DNA of 35,807 bases from CAYWNA01 sp964459305. GTDB taxonomy: Bacteria > Planctomycetota > Planctomycetia > Pirellulales > Pirellulaceae. Shown here one piece after another: positions 1 through 7,862 of this stretch. Under the pieces are notes generated by a model that worked only from the letters and a program-made list of their open reading frames with translations, searched no databases and was not told where the DNA came from. The DNA lies in contig CAYWNA010000128.1 of assembly GCA_964459305.1 (NCBI GenBank), positions 1 through 35,807 on the forward strand, written 5' to 3'. Made by a program: the position numbers and the translations under genes. How positions within the stretch are numbered: the first letter of the stretch is position 1; every line of letters starts with the position of its first letter.

Positions 1-81
1 GGCGCTGAAACAAGCTGGAAGGCGTTCCCAAAACAAGATCTCGCGTATGTGCCGCAGGCCAAGAGGGACCGGCCGGTCTGA
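1..81 (+). CDS. possible C-terminal tail of a gene entering from the left edge
   Basis: Reading frame 1 is open from the first base to a TGA at 79-81, giving 26 residues that end in AKRDRPV. Its composition is protein-like, whereas frame 2 is arginine-rich and frame 3 stops at once. There is too little sequence to name a family. It could equally be a chance open frame in GC-rich DNA. Bases 82-250 hold nothing I can recognise. Confidence 0.2.
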   Translation, partial: GAETSWKAFPKQDLAYVPQAKRDRPV

Positions 82-250
82 TGATTAATGGACGATGGCA
101 GGACAGCGCGGCCGACGGCATGCTCTGACGAGCACTCCGAGCGGCAGGGATGAGGGGGCAGATGGTCCGGACACTTGGACACAGAACACGGAAGTCGCGT
201 ACGAACACGCGGCGGCTTATCAGTCCCAAGGAGAATGGCAAGTGTCGAGC

Positions 251-751
251 TCAAGCCGAATTGGGGTCTCTCTTGGCAGCTTCACCTTCGTCCAGGGCGT
301 CGGCAAGGCGATCTAAACCCGAACCGGTTACTCGATCATACACCGTTTTGGTCAGATCCAGGCTGGTGGGCTCATCCTGAGCCGCCGATCCGTCTAGCTT
401 GGCCGTTCTCAGTTTTTCGCTGGTTGGCTCGGCCGGCAAACGATCGGCCGGCCCGTCTACAACCGACACGCCTACCTTGGTGCGACCGGCCACGATCTCG
501 TCCCCGTCCATGAGACTGCTTTCCGTGACCTTCTTTTCATTGACCCACGTGCCATTTGTGCTACAAAGGTCGGTTAGTTTGCAGCAGTCGTTTTCGCATT
601 TGACCAGAAAGTGGCGACTGGAGATGAATCGATCGTCGGCGATGACCAGGTTCGCCCGGCGTCCCCGGCCCACAACGACCGCTTGTCCGGGTGACACTGC
701 CATGCGTACCCCGTCCGAGTTACCCGATTTGATCGCCAAAGTCACAAACAT
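251..751 (-). CDS. FHA domain protein
   Basis: This 166-residue cytoplasmic protein carries one forkhead-associated domain, a phosphothreonine-binding module. The FHA core covers about residues 24-95 and shows the usual landmarks: Gly-Arg at 28-29, SSRH at 44-47 and STNGT at 64-68. The C-terminal 70 residues look disordered and contain TKTVYD (134-139), in which Thr136 with Asp at +3 fits the pThr-x-x-Asp pattern preferred by some FHA domains. The ATG at 751 has a strong ribosome-binding site (GGGAGG, 7 bases upstream). The gene diverges from the Ser/Thr kinase gene at 1459, so it is a natural candidate for a partner or substrate of that kinase. The partnership is inferred; the domain call is firm. 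Confidence 0.9.
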   Translation of the reverse strand: MFVTLAIKSGNSDGVRMAVSPGQAVVVGRGRRANLVIADDRFISSRHFLVKCENDCCKLTDLCSTNGTWVNEKKVTESSLMDGDEIVAGRTKVGVSVVDGPADRLPAEPTSEKLRTAKLDGSAAQDEPTSLDLTKTVYDRVTGSGLDRLADALDEGEAAKRDPNSA

Positions 752-1458
752 GGCAAAACCTCCCTCTCGGCCAGAATGCCGGTTCGTACTACGAGGCGCT
801 GGCTATTACACGGATCGGGCGTCGCCGGGCACAGGTTGAGTAGAAGATGACGCTATTTTGGTGAATCCCACCCAATTCGGCTGATCGTTCGAGGGAGAGG
901 AGCCTCCGAAATGACGGCGAGGTGCAATGGATGTGGAATCGGCGCACTTCGCCTCTTCGCAGATTGACCTCTTCTCTGGACCAGCCTCTGTTCCTGTTGT
1001 CGTTCGAAATGAGCGAGAGTTTCGCATAATCTATCTCAATTTTCCTCAATACCGCAACCCTGGTCAAGTAGCGCCGAGAGATGCTGCAACTTGACATTTG
1101 GAAATCCCGATTAGTCGAAGTAAAATATGAGTTTGTGATTCGATAGAATGGCACACGGCACGAAACCCCGGCGGAGGTAGTCTACCACGACCGCATTAGC
1201 GTTGCCTGCAGGCATTTTGCTCAGCACGTTGTGGCGGATGTGGCTGTGGGATAGGGCTCCGGCGGACGAGACATGCAGTCGCGGCATGCCGGCGCATCAT
1301 CAGTTCAGGCGCTGTGGGCTGCCACCAAAACGGTTTCGGCGGCGAGCGTGGGAAGCGAGGCTGATATGGCCGTGGCCCCACACTCTTGGAACGGATAGTG
1401 TACGAGTAGTGGGTTAAAGTGCGTCTCCTAGTGGAATTCGCAGGAAAGGCAGAAATCG
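752..1458. promoter_or_regulatory. divergent intergenic region between FHA and kinase genes
   Basis: These 707 bases separate two divergently transcribed genes and should hold both promoters. Bases about 1000-1150 are clearly richer in A and T than the surroundings. A TTGACA is present at 1090-1095, but no well-spaced -10 box follows it. Small perfect palindromes occur near 1176-1186 (GGTAG-T-CTACC) and 1204-1213 (GCCTGCAGGC). Open frames here, such as 789-1154 on the minus strand, have unnatural composition and no recognisable domain. I see no tRNA or other RNA gene. Confidence 0.4.
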
Positions 1459-4400
1459 ATGGCCGACTCTTCTGGTGACTTCCCTCGGGGTAAGAGTGGT
1501 GCGCAAGGTGACGGCTCGCGTGAATCGGACGATGGCACGCTGGTTGATCCGCTGTTGAAGGGACAGGGCCAGCCGGAAGATGTCGAGGCCGAAGAATCGA
1601 AGCACAAAGTGACGTCTCTGAGATCCGATCGAATCGGGCACACGCTCGATACCCGGACCTTATCGGCCGAAGACGCCCAATTGTTGAGGACGATCACGGC
1701 GGGAGACAGGTCCCTACTGGGTGGACCATCGACCACTGCTCCACAACTTCTCGCCACGCTCGACCTCTCCGAGAAAGACAAACTGCCGGCTGCCGAGGCG
1801 CGGGTAACCGAGACCGTCGAGGCCGCAGAGAAGGACGTGCCGCCTGCTACCGAGCCCCGGGTCACCGAGACTGTCAATCTCGCAGAGAAGGACGTGCCGC
1901 CGGCTGCCGCGCCGCAAATCACCGAAACCGTCGGCCTTCCGGACACAGGCAAGCCGCCGACTACTGATCCGCGAGTGGCCGCGACCCTCGATGGGTCCCC
2001 AGAGGATGCGCCGGCAAGCCCCGATGCGCGAGTCACTGACACGGTCCAACTGCCCGACACAGGCGAACCGCCGGCGACCGATCCGCGAGTGGCCGCGACT
2101 CTCGACGAGCCCGTGGAGGGCGCGCCGGCAAGTCCCGACGCGCGAGTCAGTGAAACGGTCCAGTTGCCCGACACAGGCAAACCACCGGTGACCGATCCGC
2201 AACTTGCCGCAACATACGACGGGCCGTCGAGTTCCGACGCCCAGATCATGGAGACGGCCGATCTGTCGGACAAGAGCGGGCCACCGACTTCCGATCCGCG
2301 ACTTGCCGCGACATTCGATGGGCCGTCGAGTTCCGGTGCCCAGATTATGGAGACGGCCGATCTAGCGGATAAAGGCAAGCGGCCGACTGCCGATGCGCGA
2401 ATCGCCGCGACACTCGACAAAGTGGGCGGCGCGGCATCCATACACCAAACCATCGGGCGAAGCGTGGATTCTGACACGGCTACAGAACGTGGTTCGCAGG
2501 GCGGCGCAGCGAAAACGTGGCACCAGTTGGTCATCCAGCCACGGCAACTCGTCACAGGGGACGAAGTGGGCGCGACGGATGGAGCCGATTACGAAGTGGA
2601 CCGCATGCTGGGCAAGGGAGCCATGGGCGTCGTCTTCGCGGCCCGTCAGACATCGATCAGCCGTTCGGTGGCCGTCAAGATGCTCAAGGCCAAACGCGCC
2701 GACGACAAGAAGCAGCGAGATCAGTTTCTGGCAGAGGCGGTCGTCACCGGCGACTTGGACCATCCGAATATCGTCCCCATTTACGATCTGGCCAAGACGC
2801 AAGACGGTGCTCTGTTTTATTCGATGAAGCATGTCAAGGGCACGCCGTGGGACAAGGCGATCGGGGAGCGGACCGTAGGGGAAAACCTTGCTGTCTGGTT
2901 GGACGTGGGAGACGCGATGGCATTTGCGCACGATCGCGGCGTCGTCCACCGGGACTTGAAACCAGAAAACATCATGTTGGGCGATTATGGCGAAGTCCTT
3001 GTGATGGACTGGGGCATGGCCGTGTCGCGCGACATGTTGCGGGATCCCAGGATTCGTGATTCCAGCGGTTTGGGAGGGACGCCAGCGTACATGGCGCCCG
3101 AAATGGCGGTGGAAGCCCCGCTCCATCTCATTAAAGCTTCCGCCGATGTCTATCTGATGGGATCGATGCTGTATGAGATCGTATCGGGTACTCCTCCGCA
3201 CCGGGGCAGGGATGTATTGACGTGTGTGCTGGCCGCGGCCCGAAACGAGATTGTTCCATCCGACGTGACAGGCGAATTGATGGACATTGCTATGAAAGCA
3301 ATGGCCACGAAACCGGAAGACCGTTACGCGAGTGTCAAAGATGTGCAGGCAGCCGTCCGAGTGTACCTGTCGCACACGGAGAGCAACAAGATGGTTGCCC
3401 GCGCCGAGGAGAGTATGGAGCGAGCGCGGGAGACCCTGAACTACAACGATTATCAGCAGTCCATCGCAGCTTATCGCGAAGCCTTGACAATTTGGGAGGA
3501 GAACCAACAGGCGCAGGCCGGGCTGGAGACGGTGAGCGTCGCATGCGCGCAACGAACGCTGCAAACCGGTGACCTGGACTTGGGGTTGTCTGTTCTGGAC
3601 AGTGAGAAGCCTGAACATGCGCCACTGATTCGGAAACTCAATTTCAAACGACGCATCAGGCAGGGTGTTCGCCTATTTATCTTTGTGCTGCTCGCAACAA
3701 TCGTTGGTGGCGGTGCGTATTCCTATTTTCAGATCCAGAAGCAGGTGCAGGTCGCTTTGGAAAACGAGGGAAACGCGAAAACGGCTCAGGCAAACGCCGT
3801 GAAACAAGCAGACGAGGCGACAAAGCAACAGGGCTTGGCGCAAAAGGCGGCAGAAAATGCGACCAAAAGCGCAGAAGACGCGACGAAGGCGAATGCGCTC
3901 GCTCAGCAAAGGTCGATCGAGGCAACGAAGAACGCGGCCGCCGCTCAGAAAAGCGCAAAGGAGGCGGAGGCCGCATCATATCGCTCCAAGATCGCCCTCG
4001 CGGCCTCGCAGATCGATGCCAACGTTTTCGATCGGGCCAAAGCCGAGTTGGATGAGATCTACGTGACGTGGCAGGGCAAGGACATTTTGAGGACAACGCC
4101 GTGGGAGCTGGCGCGTCTGCAGTACATGTTGGGACTCAGCGAGCACACGATTACCGCGGGCTATCCCATACATTGTGTAGCCTTCAGTTCGGATGGTCAG
4201 TTCTTCGCTGCGGGCGGCGAAGACCCGATGGTCAAGATTTGGCGGCTCGAGGATGGGGGACCGGTTCCGCATCGCGAGATTACGACAACTCAACAAGAAG
4301 TCACGGCTTTGGCCTTTCTTGACAACGGTGATCAGAGGCAGCTGGTTACCGTCAGCAACGGACAGGGACAGCAGGACCAGCAAGCGATTTTTCCAACAGA

Positions 4401-7400
4401 CATCACGATTTGGGACGTTACCACCGGCGCGGAAATTCGCACGGTCGACATCAGTGCCTCGGATGCGGAGCAAAAACGATGGATCGTCAGCATCGACGCA
4501 GTCGGCAACCAGGACGCCTTGAAACTACTGATCACCTCGATGGACAAAGGGTCGTGGCAGTCCACTGGAACCTTAGATCGGGCCGTCCAAATCCTGGCGG
4601 ATGGTTCCGATCCGGTATCGCTGACCGTGCATGGCAAGACTGCGTGGGACGCGACGATATCCGGTCAGGACGGTACCGTTGTTGCGGGCGATGAAGCAGG
4701 AAATGTGATGGTCTGGCAAAAGGGCGACAACGGAACGTACGAAGTCGAATTCAAGGCGGAGGACGGGTCAACGGAGGTGAAGGAAAACAACCTTCGAGAC
4801 AGCCGCCAGGACGAGCAGGGGTTCGTTCCACACTCCGATTTGCCGGTGTACGCCGTTCAGTTTTCGCCCGATGGCCAGCAGTTGGCCACAGCTGGCGGCG
4901 ACCGTCGCGTCCTGCTCTGGACCGTTGCTGAACTGCTCGACGTAGGTGATGACTCAGGTAACGTGGGTACCAGCAATTCGGCGTTGGCTCCGACCAAGAT
5001 CCTGATGGGGCATCAGCAGGCGATACGCAGCATCAACTATTCGTTTGATGGCAAGCGTCTGGTCAGCGGCAGTGACGATGGGGCGATGCGAGTATGGGAC
5101 CTCACGGTCCGGGGGCAGTACCCACAACCGATCGTCGAACTCCGCGGACATTCAGATTCAGTCCGCTCGTGCGTCTTCTCGCCGGTCGACCCTGATATCG
5201 TCGTCTCCGGCTCGTTGGACGGGCAAATCCGGATCTGGAATGTCCGCGAGTACCGGGAATTCCTGACGTTGCAGGAGACGGAGTGGCAGGAGGTCTACGG
5301 GGCGGCATTTTCGCCGGACGGCGAGAGCGCCGTTGCTGCACAGGGTACACTGTCTTACGGAGCCGCGACGGTTTGGGGCCTTCGGACCACTGAAAAGAAG
5401 ATCGCACCAGACGAGAAAGACCCGACGGCGTTACAGGAGGGGCACGTCATGCCCATCTCCCACGCCATACCCTCGCGGGATGCCAACCGAAACGAACTGC
5501 TAACGATTGGGCTCGACGGGCGCGTGCGAATTTGGGACGAGACGACAGGCCGTCAACTCTGTCGGCTCGCGGGAGTGAGTGCGAGTCCCAACTACACCGC
5601 GCCTCTGGTGGCCGCCTCCGCCGATGGCCGCTGGATTTTGGCTGCCACATCGGGTGCGGACAAAGACGCCGCCTCTAGCGGCGAAAACGGTGTCGCTGCC
5701 AGCGGCGACGAGCTCTTCGCGGCCCACGTATGGGACCGCACGCAGTTCGAAAACGCGGTCGATCCCAAGCCTTTGCAGACATTGGGTGGGCACGCGATGT
5801 ACAAGAGACACCGCGAAGACACACCAGATGAGGAAAAGGTCGCGAATTTCGTGACATCTGTGGCAGTCTCCAAGAATGGTACGTTCCTTTTCACGGGCGA
5901 TAGCGAAGGGAAGGGGATTCTGTGGAAGTGGGATGCGACCAAGAGCCAATTCGTGGAGAGTTACCGGCTTCCAAATCTGAAGTACGGTGGCGAGGCTGAA
6001 ATCTCCACATCATGCTTTACGCCAGACGAATCTCGATTGCTGTGTGCCGTTGAGCATCGGGTCCACCAGTTCAACGTTCAGACGGGCGAGGAATTTAAGG
6101 ACGGCAGGCTGAATCACACTGGATTTGTCAAATCGATGGACATGTCCGGCGATGGCGCCAGATTAGTGGTCTCCAGTTCCACGTACGGGTTGGTCACGCT
6201 CTGGGATGTGCGCCAACCTGTGGCCCAGAGAACCGGCGAGTTCGCCATGAAACGGCCAGAGGAAGAGATCGCACCACAGCTTGGAAAGGTGTCAATATCC
6301 CCTGACGGCAGCGCGGCACTAGCCGTGTTGCCCACGGAAATTCGCCTGATCGATTTGGACGGGGGAGGGCAAGAATCGCTTCGGTTACCCACGGAGAACG
6401 TTCGCTCTGCAACGTTCTATAGTGATGATGCCTCGCAAATCGTCACGGTGCTTGGCGGAATGGTAGGAGTGCGGGCAACCCTATGGGATGTCTCGAAGGA
6501 CGCGCCGGAGGAAGTGAAAAGTTTTGGCCCCAGCGGCATTGCCCTTTCCGCTCGATTCTCTTCTAAGGGAAACCGCGTCGTTACGGCCCACAACGACGGC
6601 GCTGCACAGGTCTGGAACGTCGAAACGGGGCAGGTCCAGTTGCGTCTTTCCGATCACCACACGGGAGCAGTGCGCTGCGCCGTTTTTTCGCCCGACGACC
6701 GATTGATTTACACGGCTGGTGATGACGGGAAGGTGAATGAATGGGACGCCGACACGGGGCACTTCCTGCATCAGCTATGCGAGCACGCGGGGACCGGTGC
6801 GATTAATGATCTGGCATTTTCTACCGATGGCCGATACGTCGTGACCGCTTCGAAAGACAAGACGGCTCGAATCTGGGACCTCGATTCCCGGAATTCATCG
6901 GGCAGCATTGAAGAAGCGAAGTTGATCCTGGAAGGACACACCGGGGCGGTGCTGTGCGCGGAGTTCTCCGGCGACGGCCGATGGATCATCACGGGTGGCG
7001 AAGAGACGGGCGTTGAGGAGACGGGTGCCGAGGCAACAAACGTTCAGGCAACAAACGTTCAGGCAACAAACGTTCAGGCAACAGGCGCAGAGACAAGTGG
7101 CGCCGAGGTGACAGGCGCTGAGGAGACGGACGCCGAGGCAGCAGGCGCAGAGGGCACAGCCACCAAGAATCAGCCGGTCAGGATATGGGATACGGAAACC
7201 GGGACGCAATTCGCCATGTTTGGTGAGGGCAACGGAAACGTAGCCGCCGTCGGATTCTCGTCGGACGGACGTCGAGCGGTGATCGGCTGTGCGAACGGCA
7301 CCGCCCACGTGTGGGCCATTCGCTACGAAGCCGCCGGCGCTGGCGACACCGTTGTCCCTCAGGGCCCCGCAGGTCTCGACGAGACCGTTGGCCTCACGGA

Positions 7401-7731
7401 GCCCGCTGGTCCCCACGGGGCTGTTGCCCCCGAGGCTTCTGCCGCACCCGACGAGATCGCTGATGCCAGCGACGCCACCAGTCCGAACGAGACCGACGGC
7501 ACTGACGAGACGAATGGTGCGGACGAGACGGAGGAGATCGTTGCCATCAAGGTGGATCAAGTTCTTACCCTTAGGGAACACGACCGCGAGGTGACGGCGG
7601 TCATGTTCTCGCCCAATGATCGGAACGTGCTGACTGCCAGCCGCGATGGGCGAACGATCGTCTGGCCATCGACGATCATCAAGGGCGAGGGCAGCGAACC
7701 GGCCCCTGTCAGCGTGCTCGACGGTGGGTAG
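1459..7731 (+). CDS. giant membrane Ser/Thr protein kinase with WD40 propellers
   Basis: This 2090-residue protein has four parts. Residues 1-320 are a threonine-rich, disordered-looking tail with about thirteen 19-residue repeats. Residues 378-635 are a complete Hanks-type kinase: glycine loop GKGAMG at 385-390, Lys407 in VAVK, catalytic Asp499 in HRDLKPEN, DWG at 517-519 in place of DFG, and APE at 546-548. One membrane segment follows at about 738-757, then an Ala/Lys/Glu coiled coil at about 764-870. From about 890 to the end I count roughly 19 WD40-like blades, enough for two or three propellers. The kinase and repeats should be cytoplasmic and the propellers outside the inner membrane, where they may sense a ligand or protein. 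The ATG at 1459 follows an AGGAAAGG site. Two low-complexity insertions interrupt the last blades (nucleotides 6991-7155 and about 7330-7550). The stimulus and targets are unknown. Confidence 0.93.
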   Translation: MADSSGDFPRGKSGAQGDGSRESDDGTLVDPLLKGQGQPEDVEAEESKHKVTSLRSDRIGHTLDTRTLSAEDAQLLRTITAGDRSLLGGPSTTAPQLLATLDLSEKDKLPAAEARVTETVEAAEKDVPPATEPRVTETVNLAEKDVPPAAAPQITETVGLPDTGKPPTTDPRVAATLDGSPEDAPASPDARVTDTVQLPDTGEPPATDPRVAATLDEPVEGAPASPDARVSETVQLPDTGKPPVTDPQLAATYDGPSSSDAQIMETADLSDKSGPPTSDPRLAATFDGPSSSGAQIMETADLADKGKRPTADARIAATLDKVGGAASIHQTIGRSVDSDTATERGSQGGAAKTWHQLVIQPRQLVTGDEVGATDGADYEVDRMLGKGAMGVVFAARQTSISRSVAVKMLKAKRADDKKQRDQFLAEAVVTGDLDHPNIVPIYDLAKTQDGALFYSMKHVKGTPWDKAIGERTVGENLAVWLDVGDAMAFAHDRGVVHRDLKPENIMLGDYGEVLVMDWGMAVSRDMLRDPRIRDSSGLGGTPAYMAPEMAVEAPLHLIKASADVYLMGSMLYEIVSGTPPHRGRDVLTCVLAAARNEIVPSDVTGELMDIAMKAMATKPEDRYASVKDVQAAVRVYLSHTESNKMVARAEESMERARETLNYNDYQQSIAAYREALTIWEENQQAQAGLETVSVACAQRTLQTGDLDLGLSVLDSEKPEHAPLIRKLNFKRRIRQGVRLFIFVLLATIVGGGAYSYFQIQKQVQVALENEGNAKTAQANAVKQADEATKQQGLAQKAAENATKSAEDATKANALAQQRSIEATKNAAAAQKSAKEAEAASYRSKIALAASQIDANVFDRAKAELDEIYVTWQGKDILRTTPWELARLQYMLGLSEHTITAGYPIHCVAFSSDGQFFAAGGEDPMVKIWRLEDGGPVPHREITTTQQEVTALAFLDNGDQRQLVTVSNGQGQQDQQAIFPTDITIWDVTTGAEIRTVDISASDAEQKRWIVSIDAVGNQDALKLLITSMDKGSWQSTGTLDRAVQILADGSDPVSLTVHGKTAWDATISGQDGTVVAGDEAGNVMVWQKGDNGTYEVEFKAEDGSTEVKENNLRDSRQDEQGFVPHSDLPVYAVQFSPDGQQLATAGGDRRVLLWTVAELLDVGDDSGNVGTSNSALAPTKILMGHQQAIRSINYSFDGKRLVSGSDDGAMRVWDLTVRGQYPQPIVELRGHSDSVRSCVFSPVDPDIVVSGSLDGQIRIWNVREYREFLTLQETEWQEVYGAAFSPDGESAVAAQGTLSYGAATVWGLRTTEKKIAPDEKDPTALQEGHVMPISHAIPSRDANRNELLTIGLDGRVRIWDETTGRQLCRLAGVSASPNYTAPLVAASADGRWILAATSGADKDAASSGENGVAASGDELFAAHVWDRTQFENAVDPKPLQTLGGHAMYKRHREDTPDEEKVANFVTSVAVSKNGTFLFTGDSEGKGILWKWDATKSQFVESYRLPNLKYGGEAEISTSCFTPDESRLLCAVEHRVHQFNVQTGEEFKDGRLNHTGFVKSMDMSGDGARLVVSSSTYGLVTLWDVRQPVAQRTGEFAMKRPEEEIAPQLGKVSISPDGSAALAVLPTEIRLIDLDGGGQESLRLPTENVRSATFYSDDASQIVTVLGGMVGVRATLWDVSKDAPEEVKSFGPSGIALSARFSSKGNRVVTAHNDGAAQVWNVETGQVQLRLSDHHTGAVRCAVFSPDDRLIYTAGDDGKVNEWDADTGHFLHQLCEHAGTGAINDLAFSTDGRYVVTASKDKTARIWDLDSRNSSGSIEEAKLILEGHTGAVLCAEFSGDGRWIITGGEETGVEETGAEATNVQATNVQATNVQATGAETSGAEVTGAEETDAEAAGAEGTATKNQPVRIWDTETGTQFAMFGEGNGNVAAVGFSSDGRRAVIGCANGTAHVWAIRYEAAGAGDTVVPQGPAGLDETVGLTEPAGPHGAVAPEASAAPDEIADASDATSPNETDGTDETNGADETEEIVAIKVDQVLTLREHDREVTAVMFSPNDRNVLTASRDGRTIVWPSTIIKGEGSEPAPVSVLDGG
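1747..2418 (+). repeat. 57-bp (19-residue) threonine repeats in the kinase N-terminus
   Basis: About thirteen units of 19 codons, two of them shortened to 14, run in tandem through kinase residues 97-320. Each unit keeps a threonine at position 4 within patterns such as VTETV, VAATL or LAATF, followed by an acidic/proline stretch such as LPDTGKPP or AEKDVPP, and ends in DPR, DAR or PQ. From the fourth unit on, ETV-type and AAT-type units alternate, so the higher-order period is about 38 residues. The constant threonine next to acidic residues suggests an array of phosphorylation sites. The antisense open frame at 1428-2555 is a shadow of this repeat. Confidence 0.85.
6991..7155 (+). repeat. 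15-bp in-frame minisatellite inside a WD40 blade
   Basis: Eleven contiguous 15-bp units encode the pentapeptide T-[GN]-[AV]-[EQ]-x. Three units at 7036-7080 are identical (acaaacgttcaggca); the rest are diverged. The array sits between the strands of one blade: GDGRWIITGG precedes it and QPVRIWDTETG follows it. An ordinary blade has only a short loop at this place. The first unit, TGGEE, looks like the native loop sequence, which suggests that the array grew from it by slippage. Confidence 0.9.
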
Positions 7732-7862
7732 AGCTTACGGCTTGCCGTCATGCATCTAACCGTTGTCTGATTCGTTGTTCGCGTTCACGAGCGGCTGGAG
7801 TGCGTGGGCCATCCGCTGGGACCGCGATGTCACACGGTCGTGTCCATGCAAGGGAGCGTGTT

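Noticed and set aside
789..1154. 121-codon minus-strand open frame in the FHA/kinase gap
   Set aside because: Composition is Arg/Ser-rich without a domain or hydrophobic core. It occupies the A/T-richer promoter area, and I saw no supporting ribosome-binding site.
1428..2555. 375-codon open frame antisense to the kinase N-terminus
   Set aside because: Its repetitive Ser/Gly/Val protein is a mirror of the 57-bp repeat on the coding strand, so its length is explained by the repeat.
6991..7155. CRISPR-like or direct-repeat array
   Set aside because: Units are 15 bp, contiguous, without spacers and in frame within a WD40 protein, so this is a coding minisatellite.
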